Below are positions 18,247-27,127 of a stretch of 64,000 nucleotides of DNA, one piece after another. Position 1 is the stretch's first letter. Every line of letters begins with the position of its first letter. The translations under genes were made by a program, and so were the position numbers. Source of the stretch: Streptomyces varsoviensis (GTDB taxonomy: Bacteria > Actinomycetota > Actinomycetes > Streptomycetales > Streptomycetaceae); NCBI RefSeq assembly GCF_000718635.1, contig NZ_JOBF01000014.1, positions 262,027-326,026 of the forward strand, given 5' to 3'. The notes beneath the pieces are model-generated. The model was not told the origin of the DNA and searched no databases. It saw only the letters and a list, made by a program, of their open reading frames with translations.

Positions 18247-19284
18247 ATGGCCATACCCGCAGCCGACCGCGGCGGGGCCGACCGGCGGCGCGCCGAGGCC
18301 GAGGCCGATGCCACCGCTGACGCCGACGTGGACGCTGGTGCTGACGCCGACCAGGCCCGGCCGGCGCGCTTACCCGGGGGCCGGCGCCCGGCCCCGTACG
18401 ACGCCCCCGACTGGCCCGGCAACGGCGCCCCGTCGCCCGGAGACAGCGCCCCGTACGACGCCCCCGACCATCCCGGCGACGGCGCCCCGTACGACGACGC
18501 TCCCGGCGGACTCGGCAGCGCCCACGGTCTCGCCGACGGCCCCGCCACCATCGCCCGCCCCACCAACCTCCCTCCCCCCGACGACACCCTTCTCCCCGCC
18601 GACACCGACCTCCCCCCAGGCGCGCCCGCGCGCTACGCCGGCGCGCCCGAGCGCCACCCCCGCCGGCCCCTGGCCCCCGTCCGGCTCGACCCCGACGACG
18701 TCGAGCTGACCGGCCCCGTCTTCGGCCTCGCCGACGTCGATCCCCTCGACTCCGACCTCACCCGGCAGCACGCCGGCGAGCCGATCGGCGAGCGGATCAC
18801 GGTCTCCGGCCGGGTCACGGACCGCAGGGGCCGCCCGGTGCGCGGCCAGCTCGTGGAGATCTGGCAGGCGAACGCCGCGGGCCGGTACGCGAACCAGCTC
18901 GACCGGCACGCCGCCCCGCTCGACCCCAACTTCACCGGCGTCGGCCGCTGTCTGACGGACGACGCCGGCGGCTACCGCTTCACGACGGTCAGGCCCGGCG
19001 CCTATCCCGAGGGCGACCTGCCCAATGTGTGGCGCCCCGCCCATGTGCACTTCTCCCTCTTCGGCGTGGCCTTCACGCAGCGCCTGATCACACAGATGTA
19101 CTTCCCCGGGGACCCGCTCCTCGCCTACGACGGGCTCTGGCGGTCGGCCGTCGCCGCGGGCACCGCCCACCGGCTCGTCGCCGCCTACGATCCGGCACGC
19201 TCCGTGTCGGGCGTCTCCCTCGGCTACCGCTGGGACATCGTTCTCGACGGCCCGTCCGCCACCTGGACCGAGGCCCGCCGATGA
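18247..19284 (+). CDS. pcaH: Protocatechuate 3,4-dioxygenase beta subunit
   Basis: 345 residues. The intradiol dioxygenase fold begins only at about residue 125; iron ligands are Tyr214, Tyr253, His266 and His268 (AGRYANQ, GAYPEG, PAHVHFS). With PcaG it opens the protocatechuate ring to beta-carboxymuconate. The N-terminal 120 residues are low-complexity, built partly from repeated PYDAPD/GNGAP units, making it about 90-100 residues longer than usual. Start at 18247 follows a GAGG-like ribosome site. Its stop overlaps the pcaG start (ATGA), so expression is coupled. Confidence 0.9.
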   Translation: MAIPAADRGGADRRRAEAEADATADADVDAGADADQARPARLPGGRRPAPYDAPDWPGNGAPSPGDSAPYDAPDHPGDGAPYDDAPGGLGSAHGLADGPATIARPTNLPPPDDTLLPADTDLPPGAPARYAGAPERHPRRPLAPVRLDPDDVELTGPVFGLADVDPLDSDLTRQHAGEPIGERITVSGRVTDRRGRPVRGQLVEIWQANAAGRYANQLDRHAAPLDPNFTGVGRCLTDDAGGYRFTTVRPGAYPEGDLPNVWRPAHVHFSLFGVAFTQRLITQMYFPGDPLLAYDGLWRSAVAAGTAHRLVAAYDPARSVSGVSLGYRWDIVLDGPSATWTEARR

Positions 19285-19913
19285 CCCTGCTGGAGCCGAC
19301 GCCCGCGCAGACCCTCGGGCCGTTCTTCGGCCACGCGCTGCCGTTCCCGCGCGGCGGCGAGGTCGCCCCGGCCGGGCACCCGGACACGATCACCGTCCAC
19401 GGGCACCTTTATGACGGTACGGGCGCCGCGGTCCCGGACGCGCTCGTGGAGTTCTGGCAGGCCGGGCCGTCCGGTTCGCTCGCCGGGGCGCCCGGCACCC
19501 TGCGCCGCGACCGCGCGAGCGGCGTGCCGCTGGGCCGGGACGGCGCGGAGTTCACCGGCTTCGCGCGGGTGGCGGCCGATGGCGGCGGCCACTACTCGCT
19601 GCGGACCCTCGCGCCCGGCCCCACCGCCCGGCGCACCGCTCCGCACCTCGCCGTCTGCGTCCTGGCCCGTGGCCTCTTCGGCCCGCTGCACACGCGCCTG
19701 TACCTGCCCTCGCCCCGGCTGGCCGCCGATCCGCTGCTCGCGTCGCTGCCGCCGGAGCGGGCCGCGACGCTCATCGCCGTCCCCGAGACCGGCGACCGGG
19801 CGCGGCACCACAGCTACCGTTTCGACATCCGGCTCCAGGGCGGCGGCGAGAACGACCGGGCGGGCGAGGAGACCGTCTTCCTGGACTTCCGGCACCCGGG
19901 CAACGCGCTCTGA
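19281..19913 (+). CDS. pcaG: Protocatechuate 3,4-dioxygenase alpha subunit
   Basis: 210 residues from the ATG overlapping the pcaH stop. Begins MTLLEPTPAQTLGPFFGHAL, typical for the alpha subunit, and ends with VFLDFR. It contributes the non-metal half of the active-site shell; the Tyr/His iron ligands of the beta subunit are not conserved, as expected. No pcaB, pcaL, pcaI or pcaJ follows, so the remaining steps must be encoded elsewhere. Confidence 0.9.
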   Translation: MTLLEPTPAQTLGPFFGHALPFPRGGEVAPAGHPDTITVHGHLYDGTGAAVPDALVEFWQAGPSGSLAGAPGTLRRDRASGVPLGRDGAEFTGFARVAADGGGHYSLRTLAPGPTARRTAPHLAVCVLARGLFGPLHTRLYLPSPRLAADPLLASLPPERAATLIAVPETGDRARHHSYRFDIRLQGGGENDRAGEETVFLDFRHPGNAL

Positions 19914-20016
19914 CCGTTCCCCCTCCCGGACGCGAGCGCTCCCCGCCGCCGGACAAGGCTTAGCGTGGGCCGTACATACGTACGCAGCGGACGTACCGGC
20001 GAAAGGAATCCACTCC

Positions 20017-21426
20017 ATGGCGGCGGAACGACTGGTGGTCATCGGCGGCGACGCGGCGGGCATGTCCGCGGCCTCCCAGGCGCGCAGGCTCCGGTCCCCG
20101 GACGAGCTGGAGATCACCGCCTTCGAGCGCGGCCACTTCACCTCGTACTCGGCCTGCGGCATCCCCTACTGGGTGGGCGGCGAGGTCGACGGCCCCGACG
20201 CGCTGATCGCCCGCTCCCCCGAGGCGCACCGCGAACGCTCCATCGACCTGCGGATGCGCACCGAGGTGACGGAGATCGACGTGGCGGGCCGCCGGGTCCG
20301 GGTCCGCGATGTCGACTCGGGCGCGGCGGCGGGCGGCGACGAGCGGTGGCACGGCTACGACAAGCTGGTGATCGCCACGGGCGCGCGGCCGCTGCGGCCG
20401 CCGCTGCCGGGCATCGACGCGCCGGGCGTGCACGGCGTGCAGACCCTCGACGACGGCCAGGCGCTGCTGGACACGCTGGGCGAGCTGGAGCGGACGGAGG
20501 GCCGCCGCGCGGTGGTCGTCGGCGCGGGCTACATCGGCGTGGAGATGGCCGAGGCGCTGATCCGCCGGGGCTACGCGGTGACGGTGCTCAACCGCGACGA
20601 GCAGCCGATGCCGACGCTCGACCCGGACATGGGCGCGCTGGTGCACGAGGCGATGTGCGGGCTGGGCATCGAGACGGTGAACGGCACGACCGTCACCAAG
20701 ATCCTCACCGGCGAGGACGGGCGCGTACGGGCGGTGGCGACGGAGGACGAGGAGTACCCGGCGGACGTGGTGGTCCTCGGCCTCGGGGTGCGCCCGGAGA
20801 CCGAGCTGGCGCGCGCGGCCGGGCTGCCGCTGGGCCCCTCGGGCGGGCTGCTGACCGATCTGTCCATGCGGGTGCGCGGCTACGAGGACATCTGGGCGGG
20901 CGGCGACTGCGTGGAGGTCCTGGACCTGGTCTCGGGCCGTACCCGGCACATCGCGCTGGGCACGCACGCCAACAAGCACGGACAGGTGATCGGCGCGAAC
21001 GTCGGCGGCGGTTACGCGACGTTCCCGGGTGTGGTCGGCACGGCGGTCTCCAAGGTGTGCGATCTGGAGATCGCGCGTACGGGCCTGCTGGAGGCGCAGG
21101 CCACGGCCGTCGGGCTGCGGTACGTGAGCGTGACGGTCGAGTCGACGAGCCGCGCGGGCTACTACCCGGGCACCCGGCCGATGCACGTGAAGATGCTCGC
21201 GGAGCGCCGTACGGGCCGGCTGCTCGGCGTGCAGATCGTCGGCCGGGAGGGGGCGGGCAAGCGCGTGGACATCGCGGCGGTCGCGCTCACCGCCGGGATG
21301 ACGGTGGAGGAGATGACCGCGCTCGACCTCGGGTACGCGCCGCCGTTCTCGCCCGTGTGGGACCCGGTGCTGGTGGCGGCCCGCAAGGCGACGTCGGCGG
21401 TCGCGGCGGACGTACGGGCGCGCTGA
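20017..21426 (+). CDS. CoA-disulfide reductase / NADH oxidase-like flavoprotein
   Basis: 469 residues from ATG 20017 (GAAAGGA upstream). FAD motif VVIGGDAAGMSAASQAR, single redox Cys47 in SYSACGIPYW, NAD(P)H motif VVVGAGYIGVEMAEALIRRG, second FAD motif DIWAGGDCVE, and a dimerisation domain. One Cys at the SFxxC(G)IPY position is typical of CoA-disulfide reductases and water-forming NADH oxidases, which use a Cys-CoA disulfide or sulfenate. Substrate uncertain. Upstream DNA is rich in TACGTAC. It may share a transcript with pca genes (103-bp gap). Confidence 0.8.
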   Translation: MAAERLVVIGGDAAGMSAASQARRLRSPDELEITAFERGHFTSYSACGIPYWVGGEVDGPDALIARSPEAHRERSIDLRMRTEVTEIDVAGRRVRVRDVDSGAAAGGDERWHGYDKLVIATGARPLRPPLPGIDAPGVHGVQTLDDGQALLDTLGELERTEGRRAVVVGAGYIGVEMAEALIRRGYAVTVLNRDEQPMPTLDPDMGALVHEAMCGLGIETVNGTTVTKILTGEDGRVRAVATEDEEYPADVVVLGLGVRPETELARAAGLPLGPSGGLLTDLSMRVRGYEDIWAGGDCVEVLDLVSGRTRHIALGTHANKHGQVIGANVGGGYATFPGVVGTAVSKVCDLEIARTGLLEAQATAVGLRYVSVTVESTSRAGYYPGTRPMHVKMLAERRTGRLLGVQIVGREGAGKRVDIAAVALTAGMTVEEMTALDLGYAPPFSPVWDPVLVAARKATSAVAADVRAR

Positions 21427-21524
21427 GGGCAACGACCGCCGGCCTCCCACGGGGCGGCCACCGCGGCGCTCACGGCCGCCCTGACCAATCTCGTACTCGT
21501 TCGCTCGTACGTACCGGTGTCGCA

Positions 21525-21640
21525 CCGACCGCGGCGACGAGGCCCGTACAGCCGCCGAGGCCCGCACAGCCGGTGCGACCCGTACGGCCGGTGCGACCCG
21601 TACGGCCCGTACCGGCCTCGTATGCGTACCGCCCCGGCGC
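21525..21640. repeat. GTACGG-containing repeat cluster after flavoprotein gene
   Basis: Two exact 18-bp copies of GGTGCGACCCGTACGGCC at 21572-21607 with several partial copies around them. The 237-bp gap between the flavoprotein and hemE stops (convergent) holds no gene. Confidence 0.8.
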
Positions 21641-21663
21641 GCCCGCCCCCGCCCGCCCGGGGG

Positions 21664-22773
21664 TCACTTGCCCGCGGTGTGCTCGTGGACGTACTCGACG
21701 AGGGCGGTCAGCGCGCCGGGGTCGGTGTTCGGGAGGACGCCGTGGCCGAGGTTGAAGATGTGGCCGTCGAGGCCGTCGGCGGCGGCGAGCACCTGGCCCG
21801 CCTGGGCCTCGACGGCCTCGCGCGGCGCGAAGAGCACGGCGGGGTCGAGGTTGCCCTGGAGCGCCTTGCCGGGGCCCACGCGGCGGCGGGCCTCGTCCAT
21901 CGGGACGCGCCAGTCGACGCCGACGACGTCCGCGCCCGCCTCGCCCATGAGGCCGAGGAGTTCGCCGGTGCCGACGCCGAAGTGGATGCGCGGCACGCCG
22001 TGCCCGGCGACGGCGTCGAAGACCTTGGCGGAGGCCGGCATGACGAAGCGGCGGTAGTCGGCGGGGGCGAGCGCGCCGACCCAGGAGTCGAAGAGCTGCA
22101 CGGCGGAGGCCCCGGCCTCGATCTGGACCGTGAGGAAGGCCGCCGCGATGTCGGCGAGGCGGTCCAGCAGGTCGGCCCAGAGTTCGGGGTCGCCGTACAT
22201 GAGCGCCTTGGTGTGCTCGTGGTTGCGGGACGGCCCGCCCTCGACGAGGTAGCTCGCGAGGGTGAAGGGGGCGCCCGCGAAGCCGATGAGGGGGGTCGCG
22301 CCCAGCTCGCCGGTGAGCATCGTGACGGCCTCGGTGATGTACGGCACGTCGTCCGGCGTGAGGGGGCGCAGCCGCTCCAGGTCGGCGCGGGTGCGGATCG
22401 GCCGCTCGATGACGGGGCCGACGCCGGGCTTGATGTCGAGGTCGACGCCGATGGCCTTGAGGGGCACGACGATGTCGCTGTAGTAGACGGCGGCGTCCAC
22501 GCCGTGCCGGCGGATCGGCTGCAGGGTGATCTCGGTGACGAGGTCGGGGCGCATGCAGGAGTCGAGCATCGCGATGCTCTCGCGGACCTTGCGGTACTCG
22601 GGCAGCGAGCGCCCCGCCTGCCGCATGAACCAGACCGGGGTGTGCGGTACGGGCTCGCGCCGGCACGCCCGCAGGAAGGCGGATTCCTGGACGGCCGGGG
22701 CGGGTTCCCGCCCGGAAGACGCCTCGTCGCGGCCGGTCTGCTGCTGGCCTTCCGGCCTCTGGGACGCACTCAT
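21664..22773 (-). CDS. hemE: Uroporphyrinogen III decarboxylase
   Basis: 369 residues from ATG 22773. Decarboxylates uroporphyrinogen III to coproporphyrinogen III in the cytoplasm, the step before CgoX. Diagnostic motifs: [20 protein letters not shown] near residue 45, [29 protein letters not shown] and [10 protein letters not shown]; the active-site Asp of YYSDIVVPL is present. The 28-residue polar leader is longer than average. Divergent from the DUF3000 gene with a 90-bp shared promoter region. Confidence 0.95.
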   Translation of the reverse strand: MSASQRPEGQQQTGRDEASSGREPAPAVQESAFLRACRREPVPHTPVWFMRQAGRSLPEYRKVRESIAMLDSCMRPDLVTEITLQPIRRHGVDAAVYYSDIVVPLKAIGVDLDIKPGVGPVIERPIRTRADLERLRPLTPDDVPYITEAVTMLTGELGATPLIGFAGAPFTLASYLVEGGPSRNHEHTKALMYGDPELWADLLDRLADIAAAFLTVQIEAGASAVQLFDSWVGALAPADYRRFVMPASAKVFDAVAGHGVPRIHFGVGTGELLGLMGEAGADVVGVDWRVPMDEARRRVGPGKALQGNLDPAVLFAPREAVEAQAGQVLAAADGLDGHIFNLGHGVLPNTDPGALTALVEYVHEHTAGK

Positions 22774-22850
22774 GCCCCAAATCTTCGCACGGGCCGAACG
22801 AGTGACCCGCCCATCGGGTGTCCCTCCCCGGAAGAAGACCTCGTTCCGCC

Positions 22851-22856
22851 TAGTCT
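22851..22856 (+). promoter_or_regulatory. -10 box TAGTCT of a leaderless promoter
   Basis: TAGTCT ends 7 bases before the DUF3000 ATG, the spacing expected when transcription begins at the start codon. There is no ribosome site upstream. No clear -35 is visible. Confidence 0.55.
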
Positions 22857-22863
22857 TCCGGGC

Positions 22864-23502
22864 ATGGCTGCGGCGCAGGGACACCTCTCGGAAGGTCCGG
22901 ACGGCGCGGACGGGGAGAGCTCCCCGGCCGCTTTCCGGCAGGCGGTTGCCGGGCTGCAAGGAGTGCGGCTCCGGCCGGAGATCGAGATCGATCCGACGCC
23001 GCCGCCTCAGCGGCTCGCGCCCTATTCGTACGCGCTGGAGGCGGCGGTCGTGGTGGAGGAGGAGGAGCTGGCGGACGGCCGGCTGATCCTGCTGCACGAT
23101 CCGAACGGCCATGAGGCGTGGCACGGCACGTTCCGGCTGGTGACGATCCTTCAGGCGGATCTGGAGCCGGAGATGGCGGACGATCCGCTGCTGCCGGAGG
23201 TGTGCTGGTCGTGGCTGACGGGGGCGCTGGAGGCGCGGCGGGTGCCGTACGGGGCGCCGGGGGGCACGGTGACGCGGGCGAGCTCGCACTATTTCGGGGG
23301 GCTCGCGGACCGGTCGCCGTCGACGCGGATGGAGATCCGGGCGTCGTGGTCGCCGACGGCGGTGGACGGGGTGCCGGACACGGCGGCGCATCTGGCGGCG
23401 TGGTGCGATCTGCTGTGTCAGATCGCGGGGCTGCCGCCGGGGGGTTCGGGGGACGCGGGGGTGGTCTCGCTGCCGCAGCGGCGCGGGCCGCAGGGGCGAT
23501 GA
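22864..23502 (+). CDS. DUF3000 protein
   Basis: 212 residues. Recognised by [40 protein letters not shown] and [12 protein letters not shown], which characterise this actinobacterial family of unknown function. It lies between hemE and whiI as in S. coelicolor. No signal peptide or membrane helix. The ATG is chosen from the leaderless promoter. Confidence 0.85.
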   Translation: MAAAQGHLSEGPDGADGESSPAAFRQAVAGLQGVRLRPEIEIDPTPPPQRLAPYSYALEAAVVVEEEELADGRLILLHDPNGHEAWHGTFRLVTILQADLEPEMADDPLLPEVCWSWLTGALEARRVPYGAPGGTVTRASSHYFGGLADRSPSTRMEIRASWSPTAVDGVPDTAAHLAAWCDLLCQIAGLPPGGSGDAGVVSLPQRRGPQGR

Positions 23503-23557
23503 TCGATCAACCGTCCGATTCGCCCGAATTGTTACTCATCAATTCGTGATCATTCTC

Positions 23558-23585
23558 TAAAGCCGGACCAGGTTGCTGCCGAAGG
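23558..23585 (+). promoter_or_regulatory. Probable sigma-WhiG promoter of whiI
   Basis: TAAA at 23558-23561, a 16-bp spacer, then GCCGAAGG at 23578-23585, close to the flagellar-type sigma consensus TAAA-N15/16-GCCGATAA used by sigma-WhiG. whiI is an established sigma-WhiG target in S. coelicolor. The transcript would have a 5' leader of about 70 bases. Confidence 0.75.
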
Positions 23586-23663
23586 ACCTTGTGACCGTTC
23601 CAAGCGATCACTCCGGCTTATCCCCCAAGCCGGCACCGTCCCGCCACTCCCCCAGGAGGCCTG

Positions 23664-24329
23664 GTGTCTGTTCTTCTAGAGCAACCTTCGAGCCTGGTCG
23701 CCTACCGCCCGAACAAGCCGACGGCCATGGTCGTCGTGGCCGACCCCCGAGTCCGCTCCACCGTCACCCGCCATCTGTGGGCGCTCGGGGTGCGCGACGT
23801 CATCGAGGCGTCGTCCATCGCGGAGGCCCGTCCCCGAGTGGGCAACCCGCGCGACATCTGCGTCGCCGACGTCCACCTCCCCGACGGCTCCGGTCTCACG
23901 CTGCTGTCCGAGACGCGCGCCGCGGGCTGGCCCAACGGGCTGGCGCTGTCCGCCGCCGACGACATCGGGGCCGTGCGCAACGCGCTCGCCGGCGGCGTCA
24001 AGGGCTATGTAGTCACCGGCACCCGTACGAACATCGGGATCCCCGGCCGCCCCGGGCACCCCCCGATCGGCTCCGCCGCCGCGGCCCGTATGCACCGCCG
24101 CCCGCCGGGCGCCCCCGGCCACCCCGGCGGCTACCGCGAGCTCTCGGGCCGCGAGGTCGAGGTCTTGCGGCTGGTTGCGGAGGGCCAGTCCAACAAGGCC
24201 ATCGGCGTCTCGATGGGCCTGTCCGCCCTGACCGTCAAGAGCCACCTCGCCCGTATCGCCCGCAAGCTCGGCACCGGCGACCGGGCCGGGATGGTCGCCG
24301 TCGCACTGCGGACCGGCATCATCCACTGA
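23664..24329 (+). CDS. whiI: Sporulation response regulator WhiI
   Basis: 221 residues from GTG 23664 with AGGAGG 5 bases upstream. An atypical receiver domain (about 20-125) keeps Asp69 in CVADVHLPDGSG and Lys113 but has only one Asp (Asp27, VVADP) where a pair normally binds magnesium, so phosphorylation is doubtful. A LuxR-type HTH follows at 157-215 (YRELSGREVEVLRLVAEGQS, then ALTVKSHLARIARKLGTGDR). Orphan regulator needed for late sporulation; known to pair with BldM. No kinase gene is adjacent. Location between DUF3000 and RNase D matches SCO6029. Confidence 0.92.
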   Translation: MSVLLEQPSSLVAYRPNKPTAMVVVADPRVRSTVTRHLWALGVRDVIEASSIAEARPRVGNPRDICVADVHLPDGSGLTLLSETRAAGWPNGLALSAADDIGAVRNALAGGVKGYVVTGTRTNIGIPGRPGHPPIGSAAAARMHRRPPGAPGHPGGYRELSGREVEVLRLVAEGQSNKAIGVSMGLSALTVKSHLARIARKLGTGDRAGMVAVALRTGIIH

Positions 24330-24346
24330 CCCGCCCCCGGCCAGGC

Positions 24347-24380
24347 GCGCCCGCCGACGGAACGTTCCGTCGGCGGGCGC
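24347..24380. terminator. Perfect 34-bp palindrome after whiI
   Basis: A 17-bp arm, GCGCCCGCCGACGGAAC, is followed directly by its reverse complement with no unpaired loop. It lies 18 bp past the whiI stop and is followed by TTCCT. A likely intrinsic terminator. Confidence 0.8.
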
Positions 24381-24394
24381 TTCCTATCCACAGA

Positions 24395-24400
24395 TACCCT
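24395..24400 (+). promoter_or_regulatory. -10 box TACCCT of leaderless rnd promoter
   Basis: TACCCT ends 6 bases before the GTG of the RNase D gene and just after the whiI terminator. No ribosome site is present, suggesting a leaderless message. Confidence 0.5.
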
Positions 24401-24406
24401 TGACCG

Positions 24407-25684
24407 GTGACCGACGCCCAAGAGACCGCAGAAGAAATGACACTGCGAACCACCGGGGGCGCTCCCCCGGACGACGTCGATTCGGCGCCGATTCCCTTGT
24501 TGGAGCCACGCGAGGGCATGCCGCCCGTCGTGGCCGACGCCGACGCGCTGGCGGCCGTCGTCGCCGCCTTCGCCGCGGGCACCGGCCCGCTCGCCGTCGA
24601 CGCCGAACGCGCCTCCGGCTACCGCTACGGCCAGCGCGCCTACCTCGTCCAGCTCCGCCGCGAGGGGGCGGGCACCGCGCTCATCGACCCCATCGGCTGC
24701 CCCGACCTCAGCGCACTGGGCGCGGCCGTCGCCGACGCCGAGTGGATCCTGCACGCCGCCACCCAGGACCTGCCGTGCCTGCGCGAAATAGGGATGACGC
24801 CGACGCGGCTCTTCGACACGGAGCTCGCGGGACGGCTCGCCGGATTCGCCCGGGTGGGACTGGGCGCGATGGTCGAGAACGTACTCGGCTACGCCCTGGA
24901 GAAGGGGCACTCCGCGGTCGACTGGTCGACCCGGCCGCTGCCCGACCCGTGGCTGCGCTACGCCGCGCTCGACGTCGAGCTGCTGGTCGACCTGCGGGAC
25001 GCGCTGGAGGAGGAGCTGCGGCGGCAGGGGAAGCTGGAGTGGGCCCACCAGGAGTTCGCGGCCATCGCCGCCGCGCCGCCCGCCCCGCCGCGCAAGGACC
25101 CCTGGCGCCGCACCTCCGGAATGCACAAGGTGCGCCGGCGGCGGCAGATGGCCGTGGTGCGCGAGCTGTGGACCACCCGCGACCAGATCGCGCAGCGCCG
25201 CGACGTCTCGCCGGGCAAGGTGCTCGGCGACAGCGCGATCATCGAGGCCGCCCTGGGCTCCCCGCCGAACGCGCACGCCCTGGCGGCCCTGCCCGGCTTC
25301 GGCCACCGCATGGGCCGTAAGCAACTGGAGCAGTGGCAGGCGGCCATCGACCGGGCGCGCGCCCTCCCGGACAGCGAGCTCCCGCAGCCCGGCCAGGCCC
25401 TGACCGGCCCCCCGCCGCCGCGCGCCTGGGCCGACAAGGACCCCGTGGCGGCCGCCCGCCTCTCGGCGGCCCGCGCGGGCGTCTCCGAACTCGCCGAGCG
25501 CCTGAACCTCCCCCAGGAGAACCTCATCACCCCGGACACCGTCCGCCGCCTCTGCTGGGAGCCCCCCGCCGACCCGACCCCGGACGCCATCGCCACCACC
25601 CTCACCGCCCACGGCGCCCGCCCCTGGCAAATCGAACAGGTCACCCCCCTCCTCACCGAGGCCCTCCAGGCGGGGGCCGAGTAA
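24407..25684 (+). CDS. rnd: Ribonuclease D
   Basis: 425 residues. A DEDDy 3'-5' exonuclease domain: AVDAERA (first Asp-Glu pair), ATQDLPCLREIG, and YAALDVELLVDL carrying the Tyr-x3-Asp signature, at about residues 60-215. An HRDC domain (about 235-320; VRELWTTRDQIAQRRDVSPG) and a C-terminal HRDC-like helical region follow. It trims the 3' ends of stable RNA precursors. In some Streptomyces annotations it is called 3'-5' exonuclease. Confidence 0.93.
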   Translation: MTDAQETAEEMTLRTTGGAPPDDVDSAPIPLLEPREGMPPVVADADALAAVVAAFAAGTGPLAVDAERASGYRYGQRAYLVQLRREGAGTALIDPIGCPDLSALGAAVADAEWILHAATQDLPCLREIGMTPTRLFDTELAGRLAGFARVGLGAMVENVLGYALEKGHSAVDWSTRPLPDPWLRYAALDVELLVDLRDALEEELRRQGKLEWAHQEFAAIAAAPPAPPRKDPWRRTSGMHKVRRRRQMAVVRELWTTRDQIAQRRDVSPGKVLGDSAIIEAALGSPPNAHALAALPGFGHRMGRKQLEQWQAAIDRARALPDSELPQPGQALTGPPPPRAWADKDPVAAARLSAARAGVSELAERLNLPQENLITPDTVRRLCWEPPADPTPDAIATTLTAHGARPWQIEQVTPLLTEALQAGAE

Positions 25685-25702
25685 CCCCTGACACCCTCCT
25701 CC

Positions 25703-25743
25703 GCCCCCGCCCGCCGGATCGTCCGACAGGCGGGGGCATTTTT
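25703..25743 (+). terminator. Intrinsic terminator after rnd
   Basis: GCCCCCGCC pairs with GGCGGGGGC around a 17-base loop that has its own small stem, followed immediately by ATTTTT. One of the few hairpins here with a real T tract. Confidence 0.85.
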
Positions 25744-25906
25744 CGGAATTTTGGCTGGGGGTGGGATGTGACGTTCGCCGCTTGGGGGAAGGGGGCTGGG
25801 CAGCTTGGTTACTCGTAAGTAGCATGGCGGTGGGAGCCGACGCCGTGCCACGGCTCGGCGCGGCTGTGCCCTCGTAGCGCCCGTACGCAACTGGAGGAGA
25901 GCCAAC

Positions 25907-27127
25907 GTGCCTCGTACCGCTAGGGACGTCGTTTTCGTCGACGGCGTCCGCACCCCGTTCGGCAAGGCGGGCCCGAAGGGCATTTACCACGAGACCCGCG
26001 CCGACGACATGGTCGTCAACTGCATCCGGGAGCTGCTGCGCCGCAACCCGGACCTGGACCCGGCCCGTATCGACGAGGTCGCGCTCGCCGCCACGACGCA
26101 GATCGGCGACCAGGGGCTGACGCTGGGCCGTACCGCCGGGATTCTGGCCGGGCTCCCGCAGTCCGTGCCGGGCTACTCCGTCGACCGGATGTGCGCGGGC
26201 GCCATGACCGCCGTCACCAACGTCGCGGGCGGCGTCTCCTTCGGGGCGTACGACATCGCGGTCGCGGGCGGCGTCGAGCACATGGGCCGGCACCCGATGG
26301 GCGAGGGCGTGGACCCGAACCCGCGCTTCGTCTCGGAGAAGCTGGTCGACGAGTCGGCGCTGTTCATGGGGATGACGGCGGAGAACCTGCACGACCGGCT
26401 GCCGCACATCACCAAGCGGCGCGCCGACGAGTACGCGGTGCGCAGCCAGGAGAAGGCCGCGAAGGCGTACGCGAACGGCAAGATCCAGGCGGACCTGGTG
26501 CCGGTCTCCGTGCGCCGCACGAACGCCGAGGCCGGGGAGACCGGCTGGGGCCTGGCCACCGCCGACGAGCCGATGCGGCCGGGGACGACGCTGGAGAACC
26601 TGGCGTCCCTCAAGACCCCGTTCCGCCCGCACGGCCGGGTCACGGCCGGCAACGCCGCCGGGCTCAACGACGGCGCCACGGCCTCGCTGATCGCCGCCGA
26701 GGACGTGGCGCGCGAGCTGGGGCTGCCGGTCAAGATGCGGCTGGTCGCGTACTCCTTCGCGGGCGTCGAGCCCGAGGTCATGGGCATCGGCCCGGTCCCG
26801 GCGACGGAGAAGGCGCTGGCGCGGGCGGGGCTGTCGATCGACGACATCGGGCTCTTCGAGATCAACGAGGCGTTCGCGGTGCAGGTGCTCTCGCTCCTGG
26901 ACCACTACGGCATCGCCGACGACGACCCGCGCGTCAACCAGTACGGCGGCGCCATCGCCTTCGGCCACCCGCTGGCCTCCTCCGGGGTGCGGCTGATGAC
27001 GCAGCTCGCCCGGCAGTTCGAGGAGCAGCCCGACGTCCGGTACGGCATCACCACCATGTGCGTCGGCTTCGGCATGGGTGGCACCGTGATCTGGGAGAAC
27101 CCGCATTTCGAGGGGGCAGGCAAGTGA
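25907..27127 (+). CDS. fadA: Acetyl-CoA acyltransferase (fatty acid oxidation thiolase)
   Basis: 406 residues from GTG 25907, with GGAGGAGAG upstream. Catalytic residues: Cys96 in VDRMCAGAMTAV, His in AFGHPLASSGVRL, and Cys in TMCVGFGMGG; NEAFAVQVL is also present. It performs the thiolytic step of beta-oxidation, releasing acetyl-CoA. The stop overlaps the start of fadB (GTGA), the classic coupled fadA-fadB pair. This thiolase is more divergent from the pcaF product than the shared fold suggests. Confidence 0.92.
   Translation: MPRTARDVVFVDGVRTPFGKAGPKGIYHETRADDMVVNCIRELLRRNPDLDPARIDEVALAATTQIGDQGLTLGRTAGILAGLPQSVPGYSVDRMCAGAMTAVTNVAGGVSFGAYDIAVAGGVEHMGRHPMGEGVDPNPRFVSEKLVDESALFMGMTAENLHDRLPHITKRRADEYAVRSQEKAAKAYANGKIQADLVPVSVRRTNAEAGETGWGLATADEPMRPGTTLENLASLKTPFRPHGRVTAGNAAGLNDGATASLIAAEDVARELGLPVKMRLVAYSFAGVEPEVMGIGPVPATEKALARAGLSIDDIGLFEINEAFAVQVLSLLDHYGIADDDPRVNQYGGAIAFGHPLASSGVRLMTQLARQFEEQPDVRYGITTMCVGFGMGGTVIWENPHFEGAGK

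Noticed and set aside
24131..27106. A 991-residue minus-strand frame opposite rnd and fadA
   Set aside because: Composition is shadow-like and the genes on the other strand are complete, recognised enzymes.
26191..27123. Apparent N-terminal extension of fadB inside fadA
   Set aside because: The extension is a frame-shifted reading of fadA; the overlapping GTG at 27124 is the natural start.
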